Of a DNA stretch of 64,000 bases, positions 24,458-32,248 are shown one piece after another. The notes under the pieces were generated by a model. The model did not search any database and had not been told where the DNA came from. It saw only the letters and a list, made by a program, of their open reading frames with translations. Positions within the stretch are counted from its first letter, which is position 1. Every line of letters begins with the position of its first letter. The translations under genes and the position numbers were made by a program. Source of the DNA: Bacteroidales bacterium (GTDB lineage Bacteria; Bacteroidota; Bacteroidia; Bacteroidales; Bacteroidaceae); NCBI GenBank assembly GCA_018064685.1, contig JAGHUS010000042.1, positions 1 through 64,000 of the forward strand, written 5' to 3'.

Positions 24458-25474
24458 ATGGCAATAAGCATTATTTCGGAAAACTTGAAAAGTGAGGTTT
24501 TCGCAAAACATCTGAACGAAAGCCTTTTTGAATTTATGTACAAACAACTGGACGGAATTAACCCAAATAAGTTAGGTTACACAATGGTAGAATTATGGCG
24601 TGATGCCAAGGACATAGCCATGAAGGTTATTACGTCGAAGAGAGACTTGACGATGTTCGATTTTGCTATTTCTATTTTCAACAACCAGTTGAGTGAGTCA
24701 TTAGGAAAGGATCCCGATAGCCCATTATGGGATAACGAAATGTTTTTGGATGGGACATATCAAACCAATGGCGAGATCAAATCGAAAATCAAAAAATGCA
24801 TACGTGCTATCATCCTTTGCCATTATTATTTCGTTCAGCCGGATAAATTGCAGACAACGAAAATACCCTTCAATGGCTTGGACAAAGTTAAAGAGGCATT
24901 GGAAAATGGTGAAATCGTCCACGATTATGATTACGCCTGTGGATGTGGCCTGGACGATGACGCATCGCACGCGTCAGATGGCCCCATTCCGCTTGACAAG
25001 GCTGTCGACATCATTGAACGTGCGCAGAACAGATTCCCCGGCGGCATTATTGCCTTCTCGCAAGTGGATAAGGTGTACGACCAGTTAATTGAGGAGGCTA
25101 AAGACAATGAGAACGAGGCAACCGACGAGAACCTGAACGCCGACAACGTGGCAACCGAAGAGGAGATTAAGCCGGAAAACGAGGCTAGGGTAGAGGAAGT
25201 GAATGATGAAGGCGATGAGTACACAAAGCTGCCTAGAAAGGTGGTGCTGGCGGTTTTATTCAGAATGTTGGAAGGGATGGGTGTTGACTTCGAGAAACGA
25301 GGCGTAAAGAAATTGGCGGGTGAACTTGTCGAGGCACTGACCGAGGAGCGAATCCCATCGCGCAAGGCGGCTGAATATTTCGGGTTGGACGACTATAATC
25401 CGGCTTATCATGCCGATGAGGTAGCGAAGATGAACCGCCTATTGGCTGGTATTGGATTGAACATTCATTTGTGA
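24458..25474 (+). CDS. Unknown acidic protein, possibly DUF6043-like
   Basis: 338 residues, no signal peptide or membrane segment. The N-terminal part (about 1-150) is mixed helical. It is followed by a CGCGLDDD motif (about 160), a strongly acidic linker rich in Glu, Asp and Asn (about 215-255) and a basic helical C-terminus (about 258-338). The latter, with VVLAVLFRMLEGMGVD and RIPSRKAAEYFGL, looks like a small DNA- or protein-binding unit. I tentatively associate it with DUF6043 from memory of similar Bacteroidales proteins; that is weak. It lies between the AT-rich, repeat-flanked block and the VirE-N/DUF3987 gene, suggesting a role with that protein. Confidence 0.6.
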   Translation: MAISIISENLKSEVFAKHLNESLFEFMYKQLDGINPNKLGYTMVELWRDAKDIAMKVITSKRDLTMFDFAISIFNNQLSESLGKDPDSPLWDNEMFLDGTYQTNGEIKSKIKKCIRAIILCHYYFVQPDKLQTTKIPFNGLDKVKEALENGEIVHDYDYACGCGLDDDASHASDGPIPLDKAVDIIERAQNRFPGGIIAFSQVDKVYDQLIEEAKDNENEATDENLNADNVATEEEIKPENEARVEEVNDEGDEYTKLPRKVVLAVLFRMLEGMGVDFEKRGVKKLAGELVEALTEERIPSRKAAEYFGLDDYNPAYHADEVAKMNRLLAGIGLNIHL

Positions 25475-25497
25475 TTTCTCAACCCTCGCCCGCCAAA

Positions 25498-25560
25498 GGT
25501 GGGGTGTAGGGTGGGGTGTAAGGTGGGGAATAAAAATCCCTACCCTCGAGGGGTGGGGAA
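25498..25560 (+). other. G-rich tract, potential G-quadruplex
   Basis: Runs of three to four G recur: GGGG, GGG, GGGG and GGGG with short TGTA or TGTAAGGT loops (about 25500-25528), then GGGG-T-GGGG (25550-25558). It lies just downstream of the acidic protein gene and about 40 bp before the VirE promoter. Confidence 0.55.
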
Positions 25561-25597
25561 TTTGCTTGTTACTTTTTATTAACGTACACATTTTTAG

Positions 25598-25605
25598 TAC
25601 CTTTG
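25598..25605 (+). promoter_or_regulatory. Promoter -7 element for the VirE-N/DUF3987 gene
   Basis: TACCTTTG matches TAnnTTTG and predicts a start near 25612, leaving an unusually long leader of about 155 bases before the ATG at 25768. Confidence 0.6.
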
Positions 25606-25644
25606 CAGCGTGGAAACGACGAGTTTTCGCGCTTTTTTAATCAT

Positions 25645-25682
25645 TGTACATTCCCACGTGGAAAGTTCGAACAATGTACACA
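25645..25682. promoter_or_regulatory. Inverted TGTACATT/AATGTACA pair in the VirE leader
   Basis: TTGTACATT near 25645 and CAATGTACA near 25673 are inverted copies, separated by about 20 bp that include CCACGTGG. This could be an operator or an RNA hairpin in the leader of the primase gene. Function is not known. Confidence 0.4.
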
Positions 25683-25767
25683 TTATTAATAATGCGCGAG
25701 ACACAGAGTTGAAGCGACCAAGGCATGAAAATGCCACCTGTTTTTTTCTAATTTTAAATCAACAATT

Positions 25768-28200
25768 ATGAAAATGGAATTTATTTCTGCTCATACTGTT
25801 TGCCTCGACAACACGCTGCCCAACCGCTTCGACATGGCCGACACGTGTTTCGCCGGCACCCACCTTGCCTCTCGCGAGGCTTTTGAGATGATTCTCGACG
25901 CCCCCCAAACGGCCGAGATTGTAACACGTGTGGCAAGCATATTCGAGGGCTTCGGTGTTGACACCCCCTCCGACGAATATCACCGCATGAAGAACGAGGC
26001 TTCGACCTACAAGAAGCGTCTGCCCGTGTTGTTGCCCCATGCACATTTCACCCACGGCAAGCGCAAGAACGAGGACGCCGAGCTGTCGCCCTGGGTAAGC
26101 ATGGACATCGACGGACTTTCGGGCGTGTTCATGAAGAATCTTGTCGAACTCATCATCAAGCGGTCCGAGGAATTGCGCATCCCGCTTGCCTTCTTCTCGC
26201 CCTCGCTCAATGGCGTCAAGCTGCTGGCACAACGTCCGTCAAACCTCACGCTGGAACAGGCTCAGATGTGGCTTGCCCACGAACTGGGTCTTGACACGTA
26301 CGACCACACGCACGATGCCGCCCGGTGCGTCTTCATCACACGTCGGCACGACCTCATCCTGTACAACCCCGAAATGCTGTGGGCCGACGAGGTGTCCGAG
26401 ATAAGGCTGGAAGGCGACCTTGACGCACTGGGCGTCCTGCCCAATCCCGCGCGCACCGTTGCCGCCGTGGCTCAACCGCAGCCAACGTCTGCCCCCGACG
26501 CACCCGCCAAGCCCGCACCCGGCGCAACGGACGAGGCTGCCGACGTGATGTCTGCCATCCGCTCTACCCATTACGACGCGGCGATCGAGTTCAACGAAGG
26601 CATCCGCTACAGCCAAATCTTCGACCATTACGTCAAGGTGTTCTGGGGTGGCGAGAAGCCCAAGGAGGCAGCCGGATGTCGACACGAGACGTTGCTGAAC
26701 TGGGCGCGCGAGGTGGCTTCGCTGTGCGACTGGAATGCCGTGTTCATCAAGCGTGTTACACCCCTTCTGGGCAAGGACGAGGAGGAGATAAACAAGATCG
26801 TTCGCGACGCGCTGAACTTCAAGCAGCGTATAAGCAAGCCCGGTGTGGCTTATCGTATGAAACAGGCTCTGAAAGCGGCCCGGACGGATGCCATGCTGGC
26901 GAAACAAGGCGGCACGATGGACATGCCTCCTACCATGCCCGAGAAGTTGCCACCCCTGCTGGCACACGTCAGCAAAAACGTCATCAACCGTTACAAGCCC
27001 GCCGTGTGCGAGGCGGCATTTTCGGCCCTCGAAACGTATCTGCACGGTGTTCAGTTCACCTTCGTCAACGGCCAGGATTACGAGGCCACCTTCTCGACCA
27101 TTGTCATCGGCGAGATGAGTGTGGGCAAAGGCTGCATAAAAAAGCCTGTCGAAATCATTCTGCAACGTATTGCCGACCGCGACGAGCCGAACCGCACGAA
27201 GGAGGACGAGTGGAAGAAGAAAAACCCCGTGAACAAGTCGAAGAAGACGCCTCGACCCACCGACATCGTGGTGCAACTGCTGGCCAGCAACTGCACCGAG
27301 GCCATCCTGAACCAGCGTTTCATCGATGCCGACAGGAACGGCGGGTACTTCCTGCACATACAGGTCGACGAGATTGATGCCCTGCTGAATCTGACCGCGA
27401 AACACAAGCCCGAGGACGTGCATCTTCTGCTGCGCGAGGCATACGATTGTGCTGCCGACGGACAGGAGCGTTTCGGCGCGGAAAGCGTGAGCGGTAAGGC
27501 TCACCGGCGTCTGGTCATACTGGCTTCGTGTACGCCCTCGCGCCACAGGGAATTCTTCAAAAAGGCGTGTATCGACGGAACGGTGACCCGACTGAACGAA
27601 GTGTACGTGCCCGAGGGGGGTGACAACGAGTCGCGCCCCGTGTTCAAGAAGTACGACGACAAGTTCACGCTGAAACTCAACCCCTACCTGGACAGGCTCG
27701 AGGCGGCCAAGGGCATCATCAAGCTCAAGAAGGCTTTGGACTTGGCCCGCGAACTGGACGAGGAGGCTGCCATAACCAAGTCGCTGACCAACAGCAAGGC
27801 CTATGGCATCCTGTCGCGACGTGCCGTGCAGAACGCCTTCATCAAGGGCATGATGCTGTACGTGGCACATGGCAAGTGGAACAAGGAGATTGAGGATTAC
27901 GTGCGATGGTCGTTCAAGAACGACATGTGGACGAAGATGCGATTCCTGGGCGAGATGGTGGAGGAGAACATCGAGAAGGACCGCGAAAGCCACAGTACCG
28001 TCCTGAAGGATATGCTGCAGAAACTGCCCGACCCCTTCACGCGCGAGGATTACAACAACATGCGTGTGCTTGAGGGGAGAAAGGACGACGGGGGTTCGCA
28101 GCTTAGGAATTGGATTTCGCGCGAACTTGTCGAAAGGGATGAGCTGAACGCTGATGTTTATTTCAAGACCGACAAGTACAAGCGTAGGCAGCAGGATTGA
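25768..28200 (+). CDS. VirE-N/PrimPol and DUF3987 primase-helicase
   Basis: 810 residues. The N-terminal domain matches the BT4734/VirE-N group, an archaeo-eukaryotic-type PrimPol fold. WVSMDIDGL (about 109-117) carries the DxD metal pair, SPSLNGVKLLAQ (about 145) follows, then RCVFIT (about 185). A linker rich in Ala/Pro (about 233-255) leads to a helical segment and a DUF3987 helicase-like ATPase. That ATPase has a Walker A-like GEMSVGKG (about 448), an acidic Walker B VDEIDALL (about 533) and SCTPS (about 585). Such proteins prime or replicate DNA of mobile elements. The gene is more GC-rich than its neighbours and is bracketed by inverted GCAACA clusters at 24313 and 28244. Confidence 0.85.
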   Translation: MKMEFISAHTVCLDNTLPNRFDMADTCFAGTHLASREAFEMILDAPQTAEIVTRVASIFEGFGVDTPSDEYHRMKNEASTYKKRLPVLLPHAHFTHGKRKNEDAELSPWVSMDIDGLSGVFMKNLVELIIKRSEELRIPLAFFSPSLNGVKLLAQRPSNLTLEQAQMWLAHELGLDTYDHTHDAARCVFITRRHDLILYNPEMLWADEVSEIRLEGDLDALGVLPNPARTVAAVAQPQPTSAPDAPAKPAPGATDEAADVMSAIRSTHYDAAIEFNEGIRYSQIFDHYVKVFWGGEKPKEAAGCRHETLLNWAREVASLCDWNAVFIKRVTPLLGKDEEEINKIVRDALNFKQRISKPGVAYRMKQALKAARTDAMLAKQGGTMDMPPTMPEKLPPLLAHVSKNVINRYKPAVCEAAFSALETYLHGVQFTFVNGQDYEATFSTIVIGEMSVGKGCIKKPVEIILQRIADRDEPNRTKEDEWKKKNPVNKSKKTPRPTDIVVQLLASNCTEAILNQRFIDADRNGGYFLHIQVDEIDALLNLTAKHKPEDVHLLLREAYDCAADGQERFGAESVSGKAHRRLVILASCTPSRHREFFKKACIDGTVTRLNEVYVPEGGDNESRPVFKKYDDKFTLKLNPYLDRLEAAKGIIKLKKALDLARELDEEAAITKSLTNSKAYGILSRRAVQNAFIKGMMLYVAHGKWNKEIEDYVRWSFKNDMWTKMRFLGEMVEENIEKDRESHSTVLKDMLQKLPDPFTREDYNNMRVLEGRKDDGGSQLRNWISRELVERDELNADVYFKTDKYKRRQQD

Positions 28201-28243
28201 ACGATCGTCCTCCCCCCCCGGCATGAGGTGAGACGCACGGCGC

Positions 28244-28280
28244 CCGCAACAGCGCAACAGCGCAACAGCCAAAAACATGA
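28244..28280 (+). repeat. GCAACA repeat cluster downstream of the primase gene
   Basis: Three CGCAACA units at 9-bp spacing are followed by GCCAAAAACATG. It lies 44 bp past the VirE-N/DUF3987 stop codon and points outward, mirroring the cluster at 24313-24350. The rest of 28201-28457 shows no gene. Confidence 0.8.
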
Positions 28281-28457
28281 ACATACCAATGGGTGGAGAG
28301 AGAGCGAAAGTTCCCTTTCCACCTTAATTATATTTATGGCTTCGGAAATAGTGTGAGAAAGGATTGTCAATCCATAAAATCCCCCTAAAAAACAATTCTC
28401 ACGTTTATCAAAATCAAATTTCTCGCCTTTCGATGCTTGCCGTTCGAAAATAATCAC

Positions 28458-28465
28458 TATCTTTG
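28458..28465 (+). promoter_or_regulatory. Promoter -7 element for the CE15-type esterase
   Basis: TATCTTTG matches TAnnTTTG; the predicted start near 28472 gives a leader of about 28 bases before the ATG at 28500. Confidence 0.65.
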
Positions 28466-28499
28466 CAGCAGATAATTTAATCAAAACTTATTGTCTATC

Positions 28500-29642
28500 A
28501 TGAAAAAACTGATTTTTGCATCTTTATTGGCTCTGTGCGGCTCGAGCGTGGCGGTACAGGCACAGCAGACTGAGCTTCCCAACCCGCTGACGTTTGTCAA
28601 GAACGGCAAGACGGTGAAGAAACTGAAGCAGTGGGAGGAACGCCGACAGGAGATAAGCGAACTGATTCAGAAATATGAGATTGGCACCATCCCCGAGGTG
28701 AAGCGCGAACAGGTGAAGGCACACATGAACGGCGACACGCTGGTGGTGGACGTCACCGTGGGCAAGGAGACGCTGACGCTGTCGTCCGTCATCCGTTACC
28801 CCAAGGTGGGACAGGCGCCTTATGCGCTGATGATTGGCAGCAGCCATAACTCGCTTCCCTATGACATCTTCAAGGAACGCCCCATCGCCATGATGGACTA
28901 CCAGGAGCGTCAGGTGAACGGTTATTCGCAGTTCCGTGGCGACACCGACCGCTCGCACTATGGCTTCGTCCGCCTCTATCCCGACCTTATCGACAACGGT
29001 GCGTACAGCGAATGGGCGTGGGGCTTCCAGCGCCTCATCGACGGACTGGAGATTCTGGGGCCCGAGGTGACGAAGATCGACACGAAGCACATCGGCGTTA
29101 CGGGCTGTTCGTATGCCGGCAAGATGGCGCTCTTCTGCGGTGCCTTCGAGCCTCGTGTGTGTCTGACCATCGCCCAGGAACCCGGTGGCGGCGGTGCGGC
29201 GGCATGGCGCGTGTCGCATACGCTCGACGAGGTGGAAGACCTTGACCGTACGGACTATCATTGGTTCAAGGAGAGCCTGAAGGAGCAGTTCCACGGCGAC
29301 AGCGTGTACAATCTGCCTCACGACCATAACGAACTGGTGGCGTTGGTGGCTCCGCGTGCCTTCCTCATGCTGGGCAATCCCGACTACAAGTGGCTTGCCG
29401 ACGAATCGGCATACGTGTCGTTGAACTCTGCCCGCAAGGTGTGGGATAAGTTCGGCCTGTCCGACCATTTCGGCTATAGCATCGTGGCTGGTCACGGGCA
29501 TTGTCAGTTGCCCAAGGAGCAGTATCCCGAGGTGGAAGCCTTCATCGACCGTTTCCTGCTGGGCAAGGACGTCAAGACCGACGGCATCAGCATCGCGCCG
29601 ATGTTCGAGGGAAAGGTCGACTTGAATAAGTGGGTGAAATAA
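28500..29642 (+). CDS. CE15-type glucuronoyl esterase, secreted
   Basis: 380 residues from the ATG at 28500; a TTG three codons upstream is less likely. A signal peptide (about 1-22, ending VQAQ) is followed by an alpha/beta-hydrolase. GCSYAGKMALFCGAFEPR (about 201-218) holds the nucleophilic Ser in the family-specific GCS.xGK context. QEPGGGGAAAWR (about 226) is the conserved QE.G.GG substrate loop, and GHGHCQLP (about 331) supplies the catalytic His. CE15 enzymes cleave esters between 4-O-methylglucuronate of xylan and lignin alcohols. This fits the neighbouring glycoside hydrolases and a plant-polymer diet. Confidence 0.85.
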   Translation: MKKLIFASLLALCGSSVAVQAQQTELPNPLTFVKNGKTVKKLKQWEERRQEISELIQKYEIGTIPEVKREQVKAHMNGDTLVVDVTVGKETLTLSSVIRYPKVGQAPYALMIGSSHNSLPYDIFKERPIAMMDYQERQVNGYSQFRGDTDRSHYGFVRLYPDLIDNGAYSEWAWGFQRLIDGLEILGPEVTKIDTKHIGVTGCSYAGKMALFCGAFEPRVCLTIAQEPGGGGAAAWRVSHTLDEVEDLDRTDYHWFKESLKEQFHGDSVYNLPHDHNELVALVAPRAFLMLGNPDYKWLADESAYVSLNSARKVWDKFGLSDHFGYSIVAGHGHCQLPKEQYPEVEAFIDRFLLGKDVKTDGISIAPMFEGKVDLNKWVK

Positions 29643-29690
29643 ATTACCTGAACACCTTGATTTATAATACTTTTTAGCTTTGATAAAATA

Positions 29691-29737
29691 TTGGGGGCAA
29701 CCCGGGCCGATACAATACAGCCTAGGTCTGCCCCCAA
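29691..29737. terminator. Bidirectional terminator between convergent genes
   Basis: TTGGGGGCA (29691-29699) pairs perfectly with TGCCCCCAA (29729-29737), with further GG/CC pairing inside. It lies between the rightward esterase and the leftward 131-residue gene. Confidence 0.75.
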
Positions 29738-29762
29738 TTCATTATTCATTACCGCTTATCAG

Positions 29763-30158
29763 TTACGGGTTCTTCCCCTCCGGTGAGTTGGAGGGGTCCT
29801 TGCCGTAATACGCATCCCATTCCTCCTGCACCTTCTTCCAGTCTACGGCTTCGCCCGCCTCGATGGCAGCAGCCTCGGCCTCGGCAGCGTCGCGAGCTTT
29901 GTCGCGTGCACGCTTCGCCTTCATGGCCTCGATGGTGGCATCGTCAAGGATGTGTATGCGTCCGCGTTCCACACACTGCTGCAGTTCGTCTATGCCGAAT
30001 GCCTTGCCCGGCTCGTTGAAGTCCGATATGTTGAACTCGTAATCCACGCGAAGCGTGTGGCGGATGAGCTTCTGCTGAAAACGTGTGCCAGAAGCCTTGC
30101 GGCGAAGGAGTTTGCCTATCTGTTCAATCTCTTTTTGCGAGAATTTATTTCTACCCAT
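29763..30158 (-). CDS. Small charged protein of unknown function
   Basis: 131 residues, cytoplasmic. The first half (MGRNKFSQKEIEQIGKLLRRKASGTRFQQKL shortened here to its pattern) is basic and helical; the middle contains ALFIDELQQ-like FGIDELQQCVERGRIHIL. A long Ala/Glu/Lys-rich helix (about 75-105) precedes VDWKKVQEEWDAYYGKDP. I recognise no named family, though such short basic proteins are common in Bacteroidales. Promoter -7 element at 30184-30191 supports it as a real gene, divergent from the SDR gene. Confidence 0.62.
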   Translation of the reverse strand: MGRNKFSQKEIEQIGKLLRRKASGTRFQQKLIRHTLRVDYEFNISDFNEPGKAFGIDELQQCVERGRIHILDDATIEAMKAKRARDKARDAAEAEAAAIEAGEAVDWKKVQEEWDAYYGKDPSNSPEGKNP

Positions 30159-30183
30159 TCTATGCTGTTTGTTTTTGACGGCG

Positions 30184-30191
30184 CAAAAGTA
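30184..30191 (-). promoter_or_regulatory. Promoter -7 element for the 131-residue gene
   Basis: The minus strand reads TACTTTTG, matching TAnnTTTG, with a predicted start near 30178 and a leader of about 20 bases. Confidence 0.6.
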
Positions 30192-30254
30192 TAGATATTA
30201 TGCGACAATAACAAAAGAACACACATATTTTTTGCATTTCCTCATTTTTTTGAT

Positions 30255-30262
30255 TAAATTTG
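30255..30262 (+). promoter_or_regulatory. Promoter -7 element for the SDR gene
   Basis: TAAATTTG matches TAnnTTTG; the predicted start near 30269 leaves about 11 bases before the ATG at 30280. Confidence 0.6.
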
Positions 30263-30279
30263 CACCAAATTAAGAAAAT

Positions 30280-31074
30280 ATGAAAACAGCAGTTATAACA
30301 GGAGCCTCGTCGGGCATCGGCCGAGCCACGGCCGCACGACTGGTGGCAAAAGGTTACAGGGTATTCGACCTCTCGCGCTCGGAGAATGCGCAGCAGGGCG
30401 TGGAACATATTGCGTGCGACGTGACGAAGACCGACACCATCAGCGCAGCTTTCTCACAGATCAAGGACAAGGCAGGCAGGATGGACCTGCTCATCTTATG
30501 TGCCGGCATGGGCATTGCCGGAGCCATCGAGTTCACCACCGAGAGTGAGATGCAACGTCAGTACGACGTCAACGTGTTCGGTCCCATACGATGCATCCAG
30601 GCTGCACTGCCCATCATGCGCCAGCAACCTAAAGAGGGTAGGGAACGTGGCCGCATCGTCTTCGTCAGCTCTATGGCTGCCGTCTTCGGCATCCCCTTCC
30701 AAAGCATGTATTCGGCCAGCAAGGCAGCCATCAACGCCTATGCCTTCTCCCTCCGCAACGAGGTGAAGCATTACGACATCAAGGTCACGGCCCTTATGCC
30801 GGGCGATGTACACACCAACTTCCAGCGCACCACCGACCTCTCGGGTTCCGACGTCTATCCCCACATGAAGGGAGCCATCGAGCAGATGATACACGACGAG
30901 CACAACGGCATGACGAGCGACCAGGTGGCACGTCGTGTAGTCAAGGCCGCCACATGTCGCAGTCCCAAGGTCTTCTATCGCAGCGACCTCCTCTCCTCGC
31001 TCGAATGCCTTGCCCAGCGCATCTTCAGCAATTCCTTTGCCAACTGGATTGTCGGGAAGATGTATCATGCGTAG
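30280..31074 (+). CDS. Short-chain dehydrogenase/reductase
   Basis: 264 residues. The Rossmann motif TGASSGIGRA (about 7-16), the acidic/basic cofactor strand DLSRS (about 32), CDV (about 48) and an NNAG equivalent written LCAGMGIAG (about 73) are visible. The catalytic triad is the Ser of VSSMAAVFG (about 129) with YSASKAA (Tyr about 146, Lys about 150), followed by PGDVHT (about 176). It oxidises or reduces an alcohol/ketone with NAD(P). Substrate is unknown. The best comparison is the classical SDR group of keto-reductases. It precedes the activase gene by 128 bp. Confidence 0.85.
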   Translation: MKTAVITGASSGIGRATAARLVAKGYRVFDLSRSENAQQGVEHIACDVTKTDTISAAFSQIKDKAGRMDLLILCAGMGIAGAIEFTTESEMQRQYDVNVFGPIRCIQAALPIMRQQPKEGRERGRIVFVSSMAAVFGIPFQSMYSASKAAINAYAFSLRNEVKHYDIKVTALMPGDVHTNFQRTTDLSGSDVYPHMKGAIEQMIHDEHNGMTSDQVARRVVKAATCRSPKVFYRSDLLSSLECLAQRIFSNSFANWIVGKMYHA

Positions 31075-31090
31075 TCCACACCCCGCCTCT

Positions 31091-31190
31091 CCCTCCAATA
31101 TTTCCCAAAGATTTATGATATTTGATTCGGATTAAAATTTCCCCCCAACATTTCATAAAGATTTAAGATATTTGGTTCGGATTTATTCCC
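31091..31190. repeat. 50-bp tandem duplication
   Basis: 31091-31140 and 31141-31190 are two similar 50-bp units containing (T)TTCNNAAAGATTTA.GATATTTG.TTCGGATT. A third partial copy is at 34500-34535, upstream of the GH97 gene. It separates the SDR gene from the activase gene. Confidence 0.8.
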
Positions 31191-31202
31191 CTTCTCACAA
31201 TC

Positions 31203-32099
31203 ATGATTTTCGACATAAAGCGTTTTGCCATTAACGACGGGCCCGGCATCCGTGTCACCTTCTTCCTCAAGGGTTGTCCCTTGCGTTGTGTGTGGTGTCA
31301 CAATCCCGAAGGCATCTCCCCACGCCCCCAGCTGCTCTTCAACCAGAAGAAATGCATCGGCTGCGATACCTGCTTGGACGTATGCCAGCAGAATCTCGAT
31401 CCGCGTCGCGACCGCAATACGTCCGTCGATGCCTGTCTGCTGTGTGGCAACTGTGCCATGTCGTGTCCCACCAGCGCGTTGGAATTAGCCGGTCGCGAAT
31501 GGACGATTCAGGACATCATGAAGGTGGTGGAGAAGGAGCGCAGCGTCATTGACACATCGGGCGGCGGCGTCACCATCTGCGGCGGCGAACCCCTGATGCA
31601 TCCAGCCGAGACCCTCGCTATCCTTCGGGAACTAGGCCAGCACGGTTTGCACCGTTGTGTCGACACCACGCTCTACGCCTCCGAAAAGGTTGTGCATGAG
31701 GTGGGCAACGAGTGCGAACTCTTCCTTGTCGACCTTAAGCACATGGACAGCGACATGCACCTGCGTTACACGGGCGTCCGCAACGAGCAGATACTCAACA
31801 ACATCAAGCTTGTCAGCCAACAGGCTCATCCCTTCTGGATAAGAATTCCCCTCATCGTGGGTGTCAATGCCGATGTTGCCAATCTCACCGCCTCGGCCCG
31901 CTTCCTTGCCTCGCTCCCTCACAAGCCCGAGGTAGTCAACCTGCTCGTCTATCACGATGCCGCCATCGGCAAGCACGACCGCATCGGTTCCCGCTTCAAC
32001 CCCGACAACATCGACATGCGCCCACCCACCGACGACGAGCAGCTTGCCGCCCTGCAGATTTTCCTGAACGAAGGCCTTGAGGCGAAGATCGGAGGCTGA
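31203..32099 (+). CDS. Glycyl-radical enzyme activating protein (radical SAM)
   Basis: 298 residues. KGCPLRCVWCHNPEG (about 23-37) gives the CxxxCxxC radical SAM cluster. Two ferredoxin-type 4Fe-4S motifs follow, CIGCDTCLDVC (about 52) and CLLCGNCAMSC (about 78), as in activases of choline, glycerol and other YfiD/PflA-type glycyl-radical enzymes. VTICGGEPLMH (about 120) is the SAM-binding GGEP region. The protein would install the glycyl radical on a partner enzyme using S-adenosylmethionine. No glycyl-radical enzyme is encoded in this window, so its partner is elsewhere. The leader carries a 50-bp duplication. Confidence 0.88.
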   Translation: MIFDIKRFAINDGPGIRVTFFLKGCPLRCVWCHNPEGISPRPQLLFNQKKCIGCDTCLDVCQQNLDPRRDRNTSVDACLLCGNCAMSCPTSALELAGREWTIQDIMKVVEKERSVIDTSGGGVTICGGEPLMHPAETLAILRELGQHGLHRCVDTTLYASEKVVHEVGNECELFLVDLKHMDSDMHLRYTGVRNEQILNNIKLVSQQAHPFWIRIPLIVGVNADVANLTASARFLASLPHKPEVVNLLVYHDAAIGKHDRIGSRFNPDNIDMRPPTDDEQLAALQIFLNEGLEAKIGG

Positions 32100-32118
32100 A
32101 TCAATCTTCATACGATTT

Positions 32119-32222
32119 TATCGAATTCACGCCTCCATGATTCCTCGACTTATCTAATTCACTTTTCCTCGATTCCTCGTATTATCTAATTCACGTTTCT
32201 TCGATTCCTCTAATTATCGAAT
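32119..32222. repeat. 32-bp tandem repeat, about three copies
   Basis: TATC(T/G)AATTCAC-type units start at 32119, 32151, 32183 and 32215, exactly every 32 bp, each with a TTCCTCGATTCCTC segment. It lies directly upstream of the GH36 gene and could carry regulatory sites; no TAnnTTTG promoter is obvious here. Confidence 0.85.
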
Positions 32223-32248
32223 AATATTCATCTAAATAACTAACAACA

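Noticed and set aside
24195-24464. Leftward frame through the AT-rich block
   Set aside because: Translation is Ile/Tyr/Asn-rich, as expected from AT-rich DNA; not a convincing protein.
26239-28284. Long open frame antisense to the VirE-N/DUF3987 gene (681 codons)
   Set aside because: It mirrors a GC-rich real gene with strong domain motifs and has no recognisable domain itself.
28158-28484. Leftward frame between the primase and esterase genes
   Set aside because: It crosses a repeat cluster and a strong rightward promoter and overlaps the primase 3' end.
32119-32222. CRISPR-like 32-bp period array
   Set aside because: The whole period is repeated, leaving no spacer sequence.
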